A model generated the notes under the pieces. That model saw nothing but the letters and a program-made list of their open reading frames with translations, did no database searches and was not told the DNA's origin. Positions 37,477 through 49,562 of a stretch of DNA of 64,000 nt are shown here, piece by piece (positions within the stretch are counted from its first letter, which is position 1; each line of letters starts with the position of its first letter). The position numbers and the translations under genes were made by a program. Source of the stretch: Erigeron canadensis (lineage: Eukaryota > Streptophyta > Magnoliopsida > Asterales > Asteraceae). The stretch is taken from positions 38,449,516 to 38,513,515 of the forward strand of contig NC_057766.1 in the NCBI RefSeq assembly GCF_010389155.1, given 5' to 3'.

Positions 37477-39553
37477 ATCTCATTTGTTAAGTTTATTAAT
37501 TTGTGTATGTATGGAGTTAAAAGAGTAGCTAGATGGTGTGATTATAAAGCAGTTAAAGTGGTAATGATAATAATGGTGCACATTGATTAACGTTGTTCGA
37601 CAAGAACATGATGGTGTCGTTGTTAATTTGTTTTTAAGAAAGGCATGCCCGTTTTAATCAAAGTTTACGATTGGTGGGACCTCGATCATGTTCATTATTA
37701 TAGCCTATGGTATGTATATTCATAAATAATGTATGCTAAAGTGTTCGTGGTGCATATGTATATTACCAAGGTACACTAAACAACTCAAATAAGAATTTGT
37801 TAATATTCATTCGATTATATATGTGTTAGCTGATGAGCTAATTTATCTCCAGTAATCCATGTAACTCGATATTTTGTTTGTATGGTAAAATATATACTCG
37901 TATTACGAGCAACAACATTAATAATGTATTAGACCTTTTGTAAAAAGGTAAGTGATAGAGATAGGTGAAGAGTAAAGTTGTAAATGGTGAATGGTTAAGG
38001 GGTGTAGCTGATGAGTGTAGGTGAAGGGAAGACGGTGATTGTGATTACCTAGGTAAAAAGACTAAATGTGGGGTCCTTTTTTATTTATATATATTTTTTC
38101 TTGTTTTCTTTCATTTTGATTGGATATAGAGTGAAAGATTGTAAGATAATGTGTTTTTAATTAAATAAAATTTGGGACTAAATGATAAGTGAATGGTTAA
38201 AGAGAAAAGTAAAAGTTGAAAGAAATGAGAATTGTGACAGGAAAAAATGTAAGTAAAAAAGTGATAAGTTAGGAATGATATTATGGGGATAACTTTAAGC
38301 ATTTTTAACTGTCAGAAGTCAGAAACTTGAAGCCTTCAATTAATTCACCATAATAGTGCAACTAACTGATTGGAACAAAAAAAATAATAGTGCAACTAAC
38401 TGAAAATGTCAGCTCAATTTATGGATTCTGTTTAAAGACTTCTCCTTGCTTCAAAATGAAGATAAAATTAATGATGACCCCTCCAATAGCCATCTGCTTT
38501 TTGGAAGGATTTGCAACATTATGTTTGGTTTTGAAAACTTAATACCATTTCATATTCGACCGGCGGTACTACATAGGGGCAAAGGGCGCAAAGGTCCTCC
38601 TCAAAATTTATATTTTGTTTTGTATTTTCAAATTTTTTATTGATTTTAAAATTTTTTTTTATAGGTTTTTAACATTTTGACCCATTTTGTATTTCACGAA
38701 TTTTTTAATTTTGTCCCTCTATGATTTTTTCTTCGTACCGCCTCTAGTTTGACGACCTAGCTACAATCTAATCATGATCCATCATGATTAGATCATGTAT
38801 TGTTTTTGTTGTTTACAAATTGAGTCCCTATGATTTCCAATGTAAAAAACAAACACCGCCTAACATATTATGAGATTCTCTACGGACATGACATTTTTTG
38901 TGAAGTATTAGTAAAACAATTAACAAGATTTGATAAAACCAGTAATCAAAGAATTGTTTTTATGAAAGATTGAAAATAAGACTGTACTAGAGTACTGGAA
39001 TGATGTTTGTGGTTTTGGGTTCAGCCATAATTAAACTTTGTGGCCCAAAAATAAATCAAATTTGTTAGGCTAGCCCAAAATTAAATCAAACGGAGTATTT
39101 AAAGTAGTACTGTATTTACTTAGAACTCACAACTTGTAACTCGATGCTTTAGTAGACAAGTCCTACTTTATTTGTTGGGATTTCTTTGATTCTTCAATGC
39201 TATATTCAATTTTTTACTTTTATATGTCACGTAATGACTTTTGTTGAAAATTTTTTATTTCAAGGTTCTGTTAAGAAAATTAAATACTCCGTATAAAAGT
39301 GAAGGGAAATTAAGACCTTTGAGACAATGCATACTTACGAAAATAAGTAGGAACCTTAAAGGCTATCAAAACGTTCAATTAAGTAATATAGCACACATAG
39401 ACATAATTACCAAAAACAATAGAATTTAGGGCCAATATCGCAAGCACTGCATTACATTATGTAGGTTATGTTGTGATGAAAACATTGAAAAGGATTGTTA
39501 ATTATTTTGTGAAATCGTGTCTGGGAATTTGGTTACTTGTGCCACTGGACATC
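37477..39553. other. Upstream region of RABA6 and intergenic DNA
   Basis: On the minus strand TTTATAAT at about 37540 is a possible TATA box for RABA6. The rest holds AT-rich sequence; open frames at 38111-38302 and 38446-38643 show no protein similarity. Confidence 0.4.
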
Positions 39554-39561
39554 CATATAGC

Positions 39562-40256
39562 CAGAGACGGAGCCAGAAAATTTTTCGTGAGGGGCTATTT
39601 TAAAAGTTATTTGTCATACTTATAAGAGTCGTATTTGAGAATATAAAAAACCTTAACCCTCAAAAGAATTTCGTTCTCGCACCGGGTGTAACACTCATAT
39701 TTTAAAATGCAAGTTTATTTTGAAAAAAAAGGCCGCACGCGTCGGACGAGGTCTTGTTGAATGAAATTAAACATATTCTATCATAATGCAAAAAGTCAAA
39801 AATATATCTAATATTTAATAATTAGCTTGTGTATACATCTTTCCTACATGACTATATATTATCATTGTTATAATTAATTGTTCGTAATAAATATATATAA
39901 TAATTGGAAAGAAATTATTTTTTTCACAAACGACGTACCACACATTTACTTAATCAAACAAAGAAAACTTTTTCTTTAACCTTTCTTCATTCTTTCGATT
40001 AAAAATCAAAACAATTCAAGTTTTTTATTCTGTCTATGAAAAGATTTATCTCAACATTAATGCTTCGATGACCTATGACTTTCAAAGAATAAGTTTATAA
40101 CAACGGATGTAACATTATGTATATCCTACTATTTAATTTTATTATTTTTAGAAAAAAAAATTATAAACATGTCATTTAAATTTTGAAAAATTACATTGTA
40201 CCAAATTTGGAGTGGGGGCAGCTGACCCCACTGCCCCCAAAGTAGCTCCGTCCATG
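39562..40256. mobile_element. hAT-like non-autonomous element
   Basis: Left end CAGAGACGGAGCCAG and right end GTAGCTCCGTCCATG are inverted (ACGGAGC core). Flanks are CATATAGC (39554-39561) and CATATAAC (40257-40264), an 8 bp duplication with one mismatch. About 695 bp, AT-rich, no transposase. Confidence 0.68.
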
Positions 40257-40264
40257 CATATAAC

Positions 40265-41760
40265 TACCCGACGATGCAATGATGGTTGCCAATGGTCGAG
40301 ACCAAACCGGGTCATGACTAAGACGTTAGAAAACCAAGCAAGGAGCTCCAAAGAATAATTAAGGGGAATGAGAAGTTTGGAAGAAAACTTAAAACATACG
40401 CTATTACTTTTTCGAGATACCATGCACTAATTAAATACCGACTATTCACATAATTTTCCATTCATTATCGGGACTAATCGATACCACTGAACGCCATTAC
40501 CTACTCCCATCCCTCGTCAAAACTAATGACTTCGATCACCAAAGAAAATTTTCAATTAAGTTCAGTACAACAATTGATCTGTATCAATTAAAGTAATTCC
40601 ACAAGATTGTAAGAAAGATGATTGTATTTGTGTGCCTTTTAGTATTGATGATGAGAATAACATTACATTTTTATATATGTAGCGTATGTTATGCTTTAAT
40701 CAACTTTCGCATATTAATAAAATTGAGAGAATAATTTGACCTATTCTTTTTGTAAATAAACTGATGATTTGATTGAAACATATATTTATCAAGTTAAGTT
40801 AACAATATACAAAAATATGAAGATTTAAAGAATTAAGAGGCTAAAACATAAAGTCTTATCCGTGTGAAATCTATGTTTCATCATCAATCATAATTTGTAA
40901 ACTTTACGTATAACCATATAGTACTAAATCTTAAATTAATCATTTAATATTGGATCGTTATGTTTGGCTTATCATCATCTTTTTAAAGTTTTAATCAACC
41001 AAGCTTTTATGTTTACTATAATAAAATCCTTTGCTAAACGGTAACATTATAATAAACAAGTGATAATATTATAATAAATAAATAATATATGTTATTTTTT
41101 GTATTTATAAACCATTTAAAACTATATTTATTGGAAAATATTATAGTATAAAAAGTACTTAAAAGAATGTGTAATAGGAATAGGATGGTCAGTACAGAAA
41201 ATAAAGAGCTAAATTTTGATCCATTAGCTATTCTTCAGCCCATTTTGTCCCGGACATAAAATGTACTTTAACTTTTCTTCAGCTGATGTTTGGGTTAATT
41301 TTGCGGGCTATAACTCTGATTTTTTCTTTCATATCTGCAGTTATAGTGAAAAACATTAGTAGACAAAAATTAATTGCAAAAAATAAACAGAAATCTACAT
41401 GAGTTAAATTAATTCAGTTATCATAGATCTCACGCTTCAAAGTCGGATATTGAACAATTAATACCTTTGGATATCGTTAAAGTATTGTTTCTCAAAACGA
41501 CCTCCTATCTTCTGTTTTGTTTTGTAGTTCTGTAATAAAGGAGTGTACAAGAGATAAATTACATGATACCAGGATTCAGAGACCACAAAAAACCCAAAAA
41601 ACCACTGGTTCATTTTGGATAAATCATTCACTGGTGATATGAGAATATAGAAACAAACGGACTTGAACTTACAAAAAATATGGTGCATTTTTAATGTACG
41701 TAACATCCTAAAAGGCTAAATAAACTTGATTGAAAACTAGATAACTATTGGTAAAATATA
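40265..41760. other. Intergenic DNA
   Basis: No confident gene. On the minus strand 41529-41465 is a 65 nt stretch with good splice borders (TTACAG before, GTATTA after) that could be an exon, but its frame does not join the neighbouring candidate exon at 42244-42168. Confidence 0.35.
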
Positions 41761-42167
41761 GACTTCGGAAAGTAGGTCATTTATATAAAACCCAAATCAG
41801 CCGATTTAGACCGATTAATAAACCCTCCTAAAACGTCCAATTTGTCAAATTTTAAATAATGAACTGAACTACTTACTTGTTTAACAGTTCTTTGGGATTG
41901 AGATTTTAACAAATCTCGTACATGTTATTCATATAAGAGATTTTAATTTTAATAATCTGTAGCAATAACAAAGAAACAAAAGAAAAACGATGAACGGTCA
42001 AAATGGCGTTCCCAAAGCTTCCAATTAACCAAACACACTCAAACCAAATATAAACGGAAAAGGATTAAATGGTGTTCCCAATCGGTTTCATCCAAACCGT
42101 GGGCATACTAAGTTCCACACCCTACACCCTAACTAAAAAGAAGAATGATAAAATGATTAAAAATTAC

Positions 42168-42244
42168 CTTATTTCAGTATTAAACGGTGAAACCATAGTT
42201 GGAAACTTGATAGATAGATCGTTGATGAAGAAATCGGATGCCAT
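42168..42244 (-). CDS. Putative first coding exon of an unrecognised gene (copy 1)
   Basis: ATG at 42244 followed by an open frame starting MASDFFINDLSIKFPT and a GTAATT splice donor directly after 42168. The duplicate at 46127-46052 keeps the ATG, 15 of the first 17 or so residues and a donor (GTAAGT), though the last few residues differ. Conservation of the frame between copies argues it once coded. I do not recognise the protein and cannot follow it into a second exon. Confidence 0.35.
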
Positions 42245-42581
42245 CAATAAATTTCTCAAATTCGTGGATCGGTTTCTCCTCTGACTCTCACTTATAAAGC
42301 TGCTAGGAAGAGGCGTTTACATATAGGTTGCGCATAGGTTCATGAACCTGTTAGAATGGAAAATTATTTAGAAAGTATATGAAAATTTTTGTTTGTACAC
42401 ATTATCAAAAGATTTAGATCTAGGTAAATTGGAAATTAAGCATTTTGACTTGTCTTCTTGGTAGGTTGCTGCGCATCAAAGGAAAAATAAAGAATGGAAA
42501 CTTGTTTCTTATATTTTTCTTGCAAAAAATAGATCTGCAGTTGAAATAAAAAATATAACTATACAAGAAATTTAGAAGAAA

Positions 42582-42668
42582 CGAATGTGATACTCTGTCA
42601 CATTTCTTGTACCGAACATTACTTACGTGTTGTTATAAAATCATCGGGGTATCCCATTACCCAAAAAA
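42582..42668 (+). mobile_element. 87 bp retroposed insertion with poly(A) and 15 bp target duplication
   Basis: An 87 bp segment ending in A6 is bracketed by the perfect 15 bp repeat GAAATTTAGAAGAAA (42567-42581, 42669-42683). The duplicate locus at 50240-50265 reads straight through with a single copy of the target (ATATTTAAAAGAAATTGG), an empty site. A poly(A) tail with a long duplication indicates reverse-transcribed RNA, such as a short SINE or a 5'-truncated LINE/mRNA copy. Confidence 0.8.
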
Positions 42669-42720
42669 GAAATTTAGAAGAAATTGGATGATGAAATTAT
42701 ACCTCAAAGGAAGTATGCAG

Positions 42721-43547
42721 ATATATGATGTGGCTGTAATGCTATATCTAGATTTACAATATATATAATGTTGTATCTAGATCTACTTGTAATACGAATC
42801 AATTAATCATAAAATGTAGGATATATGTCTATTATAAATTAAATCTTGATTATTAAAACGATTGGAACTCAACATCAAGACACACAAGTATTGGTTGGTA
42901 TACTCCTTTGTAGAAAAAACAGCAAGAATCAAAGATAAACATGAACAAAAACACCAATTACCTGACCGAATCCTTTACACAAACATGAGCGAGTTCATAT
43001 AAAATTGGAGCTTAAAGGATTACATGCCAGCAGCCTACTTTTCTTACATCACCACATCGTCGAAGTCTCGATTCCTAAAAACGACACGACCCCGTTCTTC
43101 AAGATGTCCGTGGGGTTTATCAAGTCTAGATCAACGAAAGTGGTGGGTATGTTATTATGATAACGATATGTATAGATGTCTGTTGCTAAACTGGAGGGGG
43201 TGGTAGTAGAAGTGGCGTTGGGGTGTGTGTTCGATGGGATGTTCTAGAGATTGATTGTTCAGCTACAAGGCAGCTGAAAATTGTGAAAACAATAAGACAT
43301 TGTTAGAAAAAACCAAACGTATAATAGTAGGCAATTTATATAGTAGAAGAGTTATGACCTCTGTTTCTTTGCTTGTAATCTTTTCCATAGTTACTCCAAA
43401 GGCTCATCTTCATCGAATTTATCTTCATCGGCCTCTTCAGATAGCAACAAAAACAACATGTTAGTGTAAAGAGAAAATGTTAACAAAAAACACAGGTCAC
43501 CATCTTCGTGAGTTGGCACCATGGTATTATTCTTGTACAGAACATGA
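42721..43547. other. Region between direct repeat and inverted repeat
   Basis: No confident gene. On the minus strand near 43446-43391 an acidic stretch SEEADEDKFDEDEPLE ends in a stop; it could be a terminal exon of the gene in the left arm, but I cannot fix its splice sites. Confidence 0.35.
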
Positions 43548-43587
43548 GTTGAAGATATATTAACAAGACACACAAATCAACTAGTCA

Positions 43588-44177
43588 TCATAAATAATCG
43601 CTCAATGTGAACAATTTCCTCAGATCCCATCGGGCTTTCGCATCACCAAACCTAATGTCCCACAAACTCTCACCTCCTTCAGGCTTTGTCCCCGACCTCT
43701 GTTTCCTGGATTGTACATGTACTGTTCTCATCCACTCTAGATAAATGTGCACCTTTTGCATGCAACGGTTGAATCGCTCTGGATTTACTTGGGGGCAGTT
43801 TCTTCCCTCCATCTCAAAATTTAAAACCGGTACAACTGCTGTGGCTATTGGAATTTGCTTCCTCACGCGTTCGTGGATATTATTAAGGCCTCGACTTTCA
43901 TAGTTATGATGTATAACCTGTTATCAAACATAAGGAATGAGATACAAAAAATAAAAACTTAATGGCAACATCAAAATACAAACAAACTTACATCTTCTCT
44001 TCTCAAATTCTTAAAAAATTCGATATAGTCTTCTTTTGAGAGCTGGTTGTGCATATCTTGTGAGGACCTAAATAGTTGTTTTGTCCACTCTTTCATGAGA
44101 GGGAACCCGGTTGGAAGGAAATCTCTCGTCACACCCATCAAAGTCGCAAACTTCGGAATCATTTCACATAGAAAGAC
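43588..44177 (-). CDS. Two 3' exons of an unrecognised gene, intact copy (left arm)
   Basis: On the minus strand 44177-43992 (186 nt) and 43917-43588 (330 nt) have consensus splice borders (TATACAG before, GTAAGT donor, AACAG acceptor) and join in frame to 171 codons ending in TGA. The translation begins VFLCEMIPKFATLMGVTRDF and ends RKLFTLSDYL. It has several basic and aromatic residues and no motif I can name. The 5' exons are absent because the arm stops at the loop, so it is a gene fragment or the end of a truncated gene. The reading frame is intact here but broken in the mirrored copy. Confidence 0.5.
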
Positions 44178-44604
44178 CTGTATACTAAAATAAATAAATC
44201 AATAAAATGAGCTTCGGTATCTAAGGAAATTGTCTAGTTACACCTTTAAAAAGAATGATATATACCAACTGATTAAAAAGAGAGAAATAGATAACACAAC
44301 AGGTAGCACCAAAGAAACAGTACTTACATTATAGAAAAACAAGATTCAAGTTCCCACAACTCCTAAAATGTATTAGAGTTCCAACCACACCTAATTTAAT
44401 AAAAACCTTGATAATCAACTGACTAAAACATTTGGGACTTGACCCTTACCTAAATAACAAAAATGCTTAATTAACTTGACTTAGTACTAAATAACAATTA
44501 TAATTAAATAACTTCTGCAACTCGACACTTAACTACCCTTGACTTCATAGCAGCTCATACATACAAAACCGACTACCAACCACAACCTTGAATAATAAAA
44601 CTCA

Positions 44605-44778
44605 CATGGTCCGTCCCATTTTAGTTGTCAAGTTGACTAACTTTGACCATAAATAACTTTGTTTGTACTATATGTTAGTTGATAAAACTTATATGGACGA
44701 AAATTACATTAAAAATCCAAACAAAGTTATTTACAGTAAAAGATGGTCGACTTGACAACTAAAATGGGACGGAGGGAG
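44605..44778. mobile_element. Stowaway (Tc1/Mariner) MITE in the inverted-repeat loop
   Basis: The right end ACGGAGGGAG followed by TA and the left end GGTCCGTCCCATTTTAG match the Stowaway CTCCCTCCGTCCCA consensus, the left being degenerate. Long internal arms (GTTGTCAAGTTGACTAACTT against a near complement) pair for about 58 bases. Confidence 0.82.
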
Positions 44779-45118
44779 TAATTATAATTGGTATTTAGTA
44801 CGAAGTCAAGTTAGTTAGGCGTTTTTATTATATAGGTAAGGGTTGTGTCCCAAATGTTTTAGTTAGTTGATTATCAAGGTTTTTATTAAATTAGGTGTGG
44901 TTGGAACTCTAATCCAATTTAGGAGTTGTGGGAACTTGAATCCCGTTTTTCTATAATGTAATTATTGTTTCTTTGGTGCTACTTGTTGTGTGTTATCTGT
45001 TTCTCTCTTTTAATTAGTCGGTACATATCATTCTTTTTAAAGGAGTAACTAGACAATTTCCTCAGATACCCAAGCCCATTTTATTGATTGATTTATTTTA
45101 ACATACATGTCTTTCTAT

Positions 45119-45702
45119 GTGAAATAATTCCAAAGTTTGTGACTTTGATGGGTGTGATGACAGATTTCCTTCCAACTGAGCTCCCTCTCATGAAAGAGTG
45201 AACAAAACAACTATTTAGGTCCTCGCAAGATATGCACAACTAACTCTCAAGAGAAGACTATATCAAGTTTTTTAAGAATTTGAGAATAGATGATGTAAGT
45301 TTGTTTGTGTTTTGATGTTGCCATTAGGTTTTTGTTTATTGTATCTCATTTCTTATGTTTGATAACAGGTTATACATCATAACTGTGAAAGTCGAGGCCT
45401 TAATAATATCCCCGAACGCGTGAGGAAGCAAATTCCAATAGCCGCAGCAGTTGTACCCGTTTTAAATTTTGATATGAAGGGAAGAAACTGCCCCAAGTAA
45501 ATCCAGACAATTCAACCTTTGCATGAAAAAGGTGCATAATTCTCTGGAATGGATAGGAACAGTACCTATACAATCCAAGAAACAGAGATCGGGGACAAAG
45601 CCTGAAGGAGGTGAGAGGTTGTTGGACATTAGGTTTGGTGATGCGAAAGCCCGATGGGATATGAGGAAACTGTACACATTGAGTGAGTATTTAAATGACT
45701 AG
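45119..45702 (+). pseudogene. Mirrored, broken copy of the unrecognised gene fragment (right arm)
   Basis: Same two exons as 44177-43588 in opposite orientation. Damage: the 3' splice site before the first exon reads CATG instead of CAGG, a TGG codon has become TGA at 45199-45201, and one C is missing in the C run at 45491-45494, shifting the frame. The copy cannot code for the full segment. Confidence 0.7.
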
Positions 45703-45934
45703 TTGATTTGTGTGTCTTGTTAACAAATCTTCAACAATAAGATTGCAAGATGTGATATGGAAATACAAGAAATAATACACATGCTTACCACGAATGGAAG
45801 AAACGACCCATGCAATTGCAGACATGTTAAGACACGAAACCTGTTAAGGTCAAAGACGAAACCTGTTAAGACCAGGTCGTGTCGTGTCGTGCTAACAGAT
45901 CCGTGTCCGAAATTGTCGGCTCTAGGTATAATAG

Positions 45935-46392
45935 AGACTTCGGAATCAAGGTCATTTATACAAAACCCAAATCAGCCCATTTAGACCGATTAAAAAACCC
46001 TCCTAAAACGCCCAATTTGTCAAGTCCTAAATAATGAACTGAACTACTTACTTGTTCCAAAATTAAACGGGGAAACCATGGTTGGAACCTTGATAGATAG
46101 ATCGTTGATGAAGATATCAGATGCCATAAATAAATTTCTCAAATTTGTGGACCGGTTTCTCCTCTGGATCTCAGTTATAGAGCTGCTAGAAAGAGGCGGT
46201 TCTATATAAGTTACACATAGGTACATGAACCTGTTAGAATGGAAATTTATTTAGAAAGCATATGGAAACTTTTGTTTGTACACATGTTATCAAAAGATTT
46301 AAGCATTTTGGCTTGTGTTCTTAGTGGATTGTTGCGCATCAAAGGAAAAACAGAGAAAGGAAACTTGTTTCTTGAATTTTTCTTGCAAGAAT
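45935..46392. repeat. Direct-repeat copy 2, first part
   Basis: Homologous to 41761-42530 in the same orientation. Homology stops after TTCTTGCAAGAA at about 46392 and resumes at 50196, so this copy was split by later insertions. It carries the minus-strand exon copy 46127-46052 (MASDIFINDLSIKVPT, donor GTAAGT). Confidence 0.82.
46052..46127 (-). CDS. Putative first coding exon of the unrecognised gene (copy 2)
   Basis: Second copy of the exon at 42244-42168: ATG at 46127, open frame and a GTAAGT donor after 46052. Nothing downstream on this strand continues it, because the opposing right arm of the inverted repeat begins within 400 bases, so this copy is probably non-functional. Confidence 0.3.
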
Positions 46393-47033
46393 GAATATAA
46401 GAAATGATTATAAGTATGCTTTAGATGTAACCTTGTAGTGTTTCTTTTAACCTTTTTGTTGTGGATCCAAAAGAAAATGAAATATGTGTGAAGAATTATG
46501 GATGTTTTGAAGATGATTTTAAAGTTTTTTTAAACACCCTGTGCTAGGCTCGAAATGCTACGGAAAAGATATAGCGTATGCATGGAATTAATGTAGAAGA
46601 AGTCTAAATGAATAAAAGGAATCCGGTGAATCCAACCTCAATATAAAGTACAAATGCACAATCAAACGATGACTATCGATCCTAAGCATAAAGTAAAGCA
46701 ATGGGCGAATAAATCCTTGATCCACAAAAGTCCAAGCCCGAGTCCAACATAAGTATCTATCAAACTTCACATTTAAGAATTTCTTGATTATCTGAAAAGG
46801 TGTACTAAACAAAGTCAACACTAGGTTGGTGAGTTCGTAGTAATGGATCACAAGGAACCATCAACAACAATCACAATATGTATAAGGAAAATTAAGTAAT
46901 GTCATACAGGTAGCCTTTATAAGGCACAAAGTCAAGTAAGATAGGTAAACCGACAGTAAACCTCGTCACATAACAAGCCAATAGTGTATCAACAATGACG
47001 AGGAATGCGTGCCCCAATTATGCAGGAGTAATA

Positions 47034-47505
47034 TCTATACTACCTATTAAAAATTATAGCCCCCTGTTGAAAGTTACACAGGGAAATGTCAGAAATGCCC
47101 TCACACAAATTAAAGAAAACAAAATACCATGTGAACTAACAGCCTATGCGTGCCTATTTCACTTACATTCTTATTAAATTATTATCCATATATGGTAATT
47201 ATTTTTTTTAATTGATTATCAATTCCTTAATTCCCCAAAATCTTTCTTCTTTGACATAATCATGTAAATACAACCTTTTGCAACAATATATGAACGACCA
47301 TGTTTTTTTTTAAATATCTTTTTTTTTTAATATCTTTTCATTGTTTTGATAGTCACTTGAGATATCTGACAATAATTCATATAAACAAAATACACATTAT
47401 TGTATGATGTTGCGTAATCAATTGTCCACGCTTACGTTTTTTGGTAATCGCGACATGAGAAGCATGAACCATGGTATCCGCCGCAACGCACGAGTATAAT
47501 GCTAG
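47034..47505 (+). mobile_element. Non-autonomous Helitron inside the solo LTR
   Basis: Begins TCTATACTACCTATTAAAAA after an A and ends with hairpin CCGCCGCAACGCACG, TATAATGCTAG and a following T. 472 bp, no coding sequence. It has the same terminal signature as the copies at 30357 and 62940. Confidence 0.85.
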
Positions 47506-47627
47506 TCAACATCAAAGAGTATGTGAAGCAATAAGGAATGCATAAAGTATATGTGCATGCGACATGATCAAGCAATGCATGAGTGTATATCGTGTGTGTC
47601 TCAACCATCACTAAAAGTGTACAAGTC

Positions 47628-47880
47628 CCCCGGGGAGCTAACGGCCTTGCACACGTTTCCCATTCAAAAAGGGGTGCGTACGTTCTCGCTCACGTTTCCA
47701 ATTAGCTTGCGTACGTCTCATCAATAACCATATCAATACGTATGTGTGTTTACGTACCCCGGGGAGCGAATGAGCTCTCACACGTTTCCCATGCAAAAGG
47801 GGTGTGTACGTTCCCGCTCATGTATCCCATTAGCTTGGGGCTACGAACATCTCATCAATAACCAACAATGCGTGTTACCT
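47628..47880. repeat. Tandem duplication, period about 129 bp
   Basis: Two diverged units each starting CCCCGGGGAGC, with ACACGTTTCCCAT, AAAGGGGTG and ATTAGCTTG in the same order. Lies within the minus-strand solo LTR. Confidence 0.85.
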
Positions 47881-48106
47881 CAATCACAATCCATCAATCA
47901 TCAACCAACCAAAGCTATACGTACGTACACTTAAGAGGATTCTACTTTCAACGAGTTTTCGATGCTTATATATAGGATCTCCCGCAGCCTTCCCACCACA
48001 TCTCAAACTCTTTGAAGGTATAACCGACTTCCATGTAGGTACATCTATCCTAAATAATCACAATATCACAATCATATGCGTAATCAACCAAACGTGTCAA
48101 TAAATC

Positions 48107-48260
48107 CATCATTCAATCAATCAAGACCATCCATCGATCAAACAATCAATCAGTACTATCCATCAATCAAAACTATCCATCAATCAATCAATCAATCAAA
48201 ACTATCGATCAATCAATCAAACAATAAGTCGTCAATCAAATTAACCAAACAATCAAACAA
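48107..48260. repeat. CAAT/ATCA-rich minisatellite
   Basis: Repeated CAATCAAT blocks alternate with ACTATCCATCAATC units. Inside the solo LTR. Confidence 0.85.
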
Positions 48261-49562
48261 GCACCGTATGTGTACACTTCTCAGCTTGAATCTCAATTGA
48301 GTAAGGAGCTATGGAACTCACCTGCGACGAGTAATGACAAGCCCAAGATGAAAGGAAGTAGAACCGACGTCCACGATAGCTGAAACATATCATACACGTA
48401 TCACATTAGTTCTAAGCATATCAAGAGGTGAGGTCCAATCAATATTGACCTAATATTACTATAAAAGCTCTATTATATCCATTTTATAAGGCTTTGATCC
48501 AACCAAGGTGGAATCGTTACGTTTTGTTTCAAAATGACCCATCGGGACATGACCACTATTGCTTTATCAACACTTTCGATTTGTTCAAACTATGTTCTGA
48601 ACTCAGAGGCCTATACCATTGGAAAGTAGACTCATTTACGCTTCAGTGGCCGCTTGAATCGTCAAAAACGGACTTACGGTTCAAAAGTTGTAGACGTTGT
48701 AAAATGTTGATAGAAACAGTCCTTAACAGCCATTACAGCCTGTAATAGGCGTTAAGTCGCAACTCTGAATTTTAAACATGAAATTGATGAACCGAACGTC
48801 AAAACTGAAGCTTTAAACTTTACCACAATGCATTAAAAGTATAAACAAGTGTAAAAATCAACTCTTAAACAAAACCCACTTCCTAATTCTCAAGATCTAA
48901 TCCAAAACCCGTTTTTAAGCAAAAATAACCATTTTACACTCAAATCGACCGCCCATCGTTTAGATCTATAACAAGGAAGTACTCTACTAGTTAAGGGGAA
49001 CATTTTGAGCCAAAGAACATTTACCAAATTGACCCGAAGCTAAAAATCCGGTTTTGAAGCTCTTGGAGAAGATGAACATTCACATAACCCAAAAATCTTA
49101 AACTTTTGCAAGAGGTTATTATTATACAATGATTAATTAACAATTTGATGCTACAAAACCCTAAATTTTCGGATCCAAGAAGGGGGAGGAAGAAAATGGT
49201 GTTTGTGTGTGTGTTCTTGTGTTTTAGAGAGAAAAAGAGAGAAAGTGTGTGTGTGTTTTGTGTGAAGAGATAAGAGAAATGAGAGGTGGGGAGGGGGTTT
49301 GGGGGGATTTTGTTCCACCCAAAGCACTCTCAAAGCTAGTTCCAGTTTCGCTCGACAATTGATTCGTTTAGTTAAAACTATTAACTCGAGTATTGTTCAG
49401 ATATTTCATTGACACAATATTGCATATTTTTAAATTACACTCCTAATGACTATTCACATGCCTACCTTTTCTTTACAAGAGTTTATTTACTTAAATTTGA
49501 CTAATTTCTAATTTATCAGTTTGCTAGCATTGACCAGTCAAAATGGCGGATGTTACATTTTT

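Larger units (their letters stand above)
41761..42720. repeat. Direct-repeat copy 1 of a duplicated locus
   Basis: Matches 45935-46392 and then 50196-50290 in the same orientation at high similarity (for example GACTTCGGAA, TTTAGACCGATTAA, GATAGATAGATCGTTGATGA, GCGCATCAAAGGAAAAA). This copy is continuous apart from an 87 bp retroposed insert. On the minus strand it contains a putative first coding exon. Confidence 0.85.
43548..45735. repeat. Large inverted repeat, arms about 0.96 kb around a 0.27 kb loop
   Basis: The left arm (43548-44505) and right arm (44780-45735) are reverse complements over nearly their full length with scattered mismatches, starting from AATTATAATT beside the loop and ending at the CTTCAAC/GTTGAAG edge. 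Each arm holds the same two 3' exons of an unrecognised gene. The loop contains a Stowaway MITE. An RNA read through it would fold into a long hairpin. Confidence 0.9.
46530..49557 (-). mobile_element. Solo LTR, probably Gypsy, minus strand, with nested Helitron
   Basis: Read on the minus strand it starts TGTAACATCC at 49557 and ends CAGGGTGTTTAA at 46530, a mutated GGGTGTTACA. TTTTT flanks both sides (46525-46529, 49558-49562), a weak 5 bp duplication because it is a homopolymer. 3028 bp including a 472 bp Helitron. There is no gag/pol. A CT-rich leader-like zone at 49190-49330 (minus) resembles the R/U5 start of large plant LTRs. Left boundary is less secure than the right. Confidence 0.65.

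Noticed and set aside
41465..41529. 65 nt candidate exon on the minus strand with good splice borders
   Set aside because: Its frame does not join the candidate exon at 42244-42168; joining gives an immediate stop.
48107..48260. Regular CAAT-type repeats considered as a CRISPR-like array
   Set aside because: Units are short, variable and without unique spacers, in a plant LTR; it is a minisatellite.
49151..49333. 60-codon minus-strand frame rich in H, S, T and L
   Set aside because: It is the translation of a CT/CA-rich leader-like repeat inside the solo LTR.
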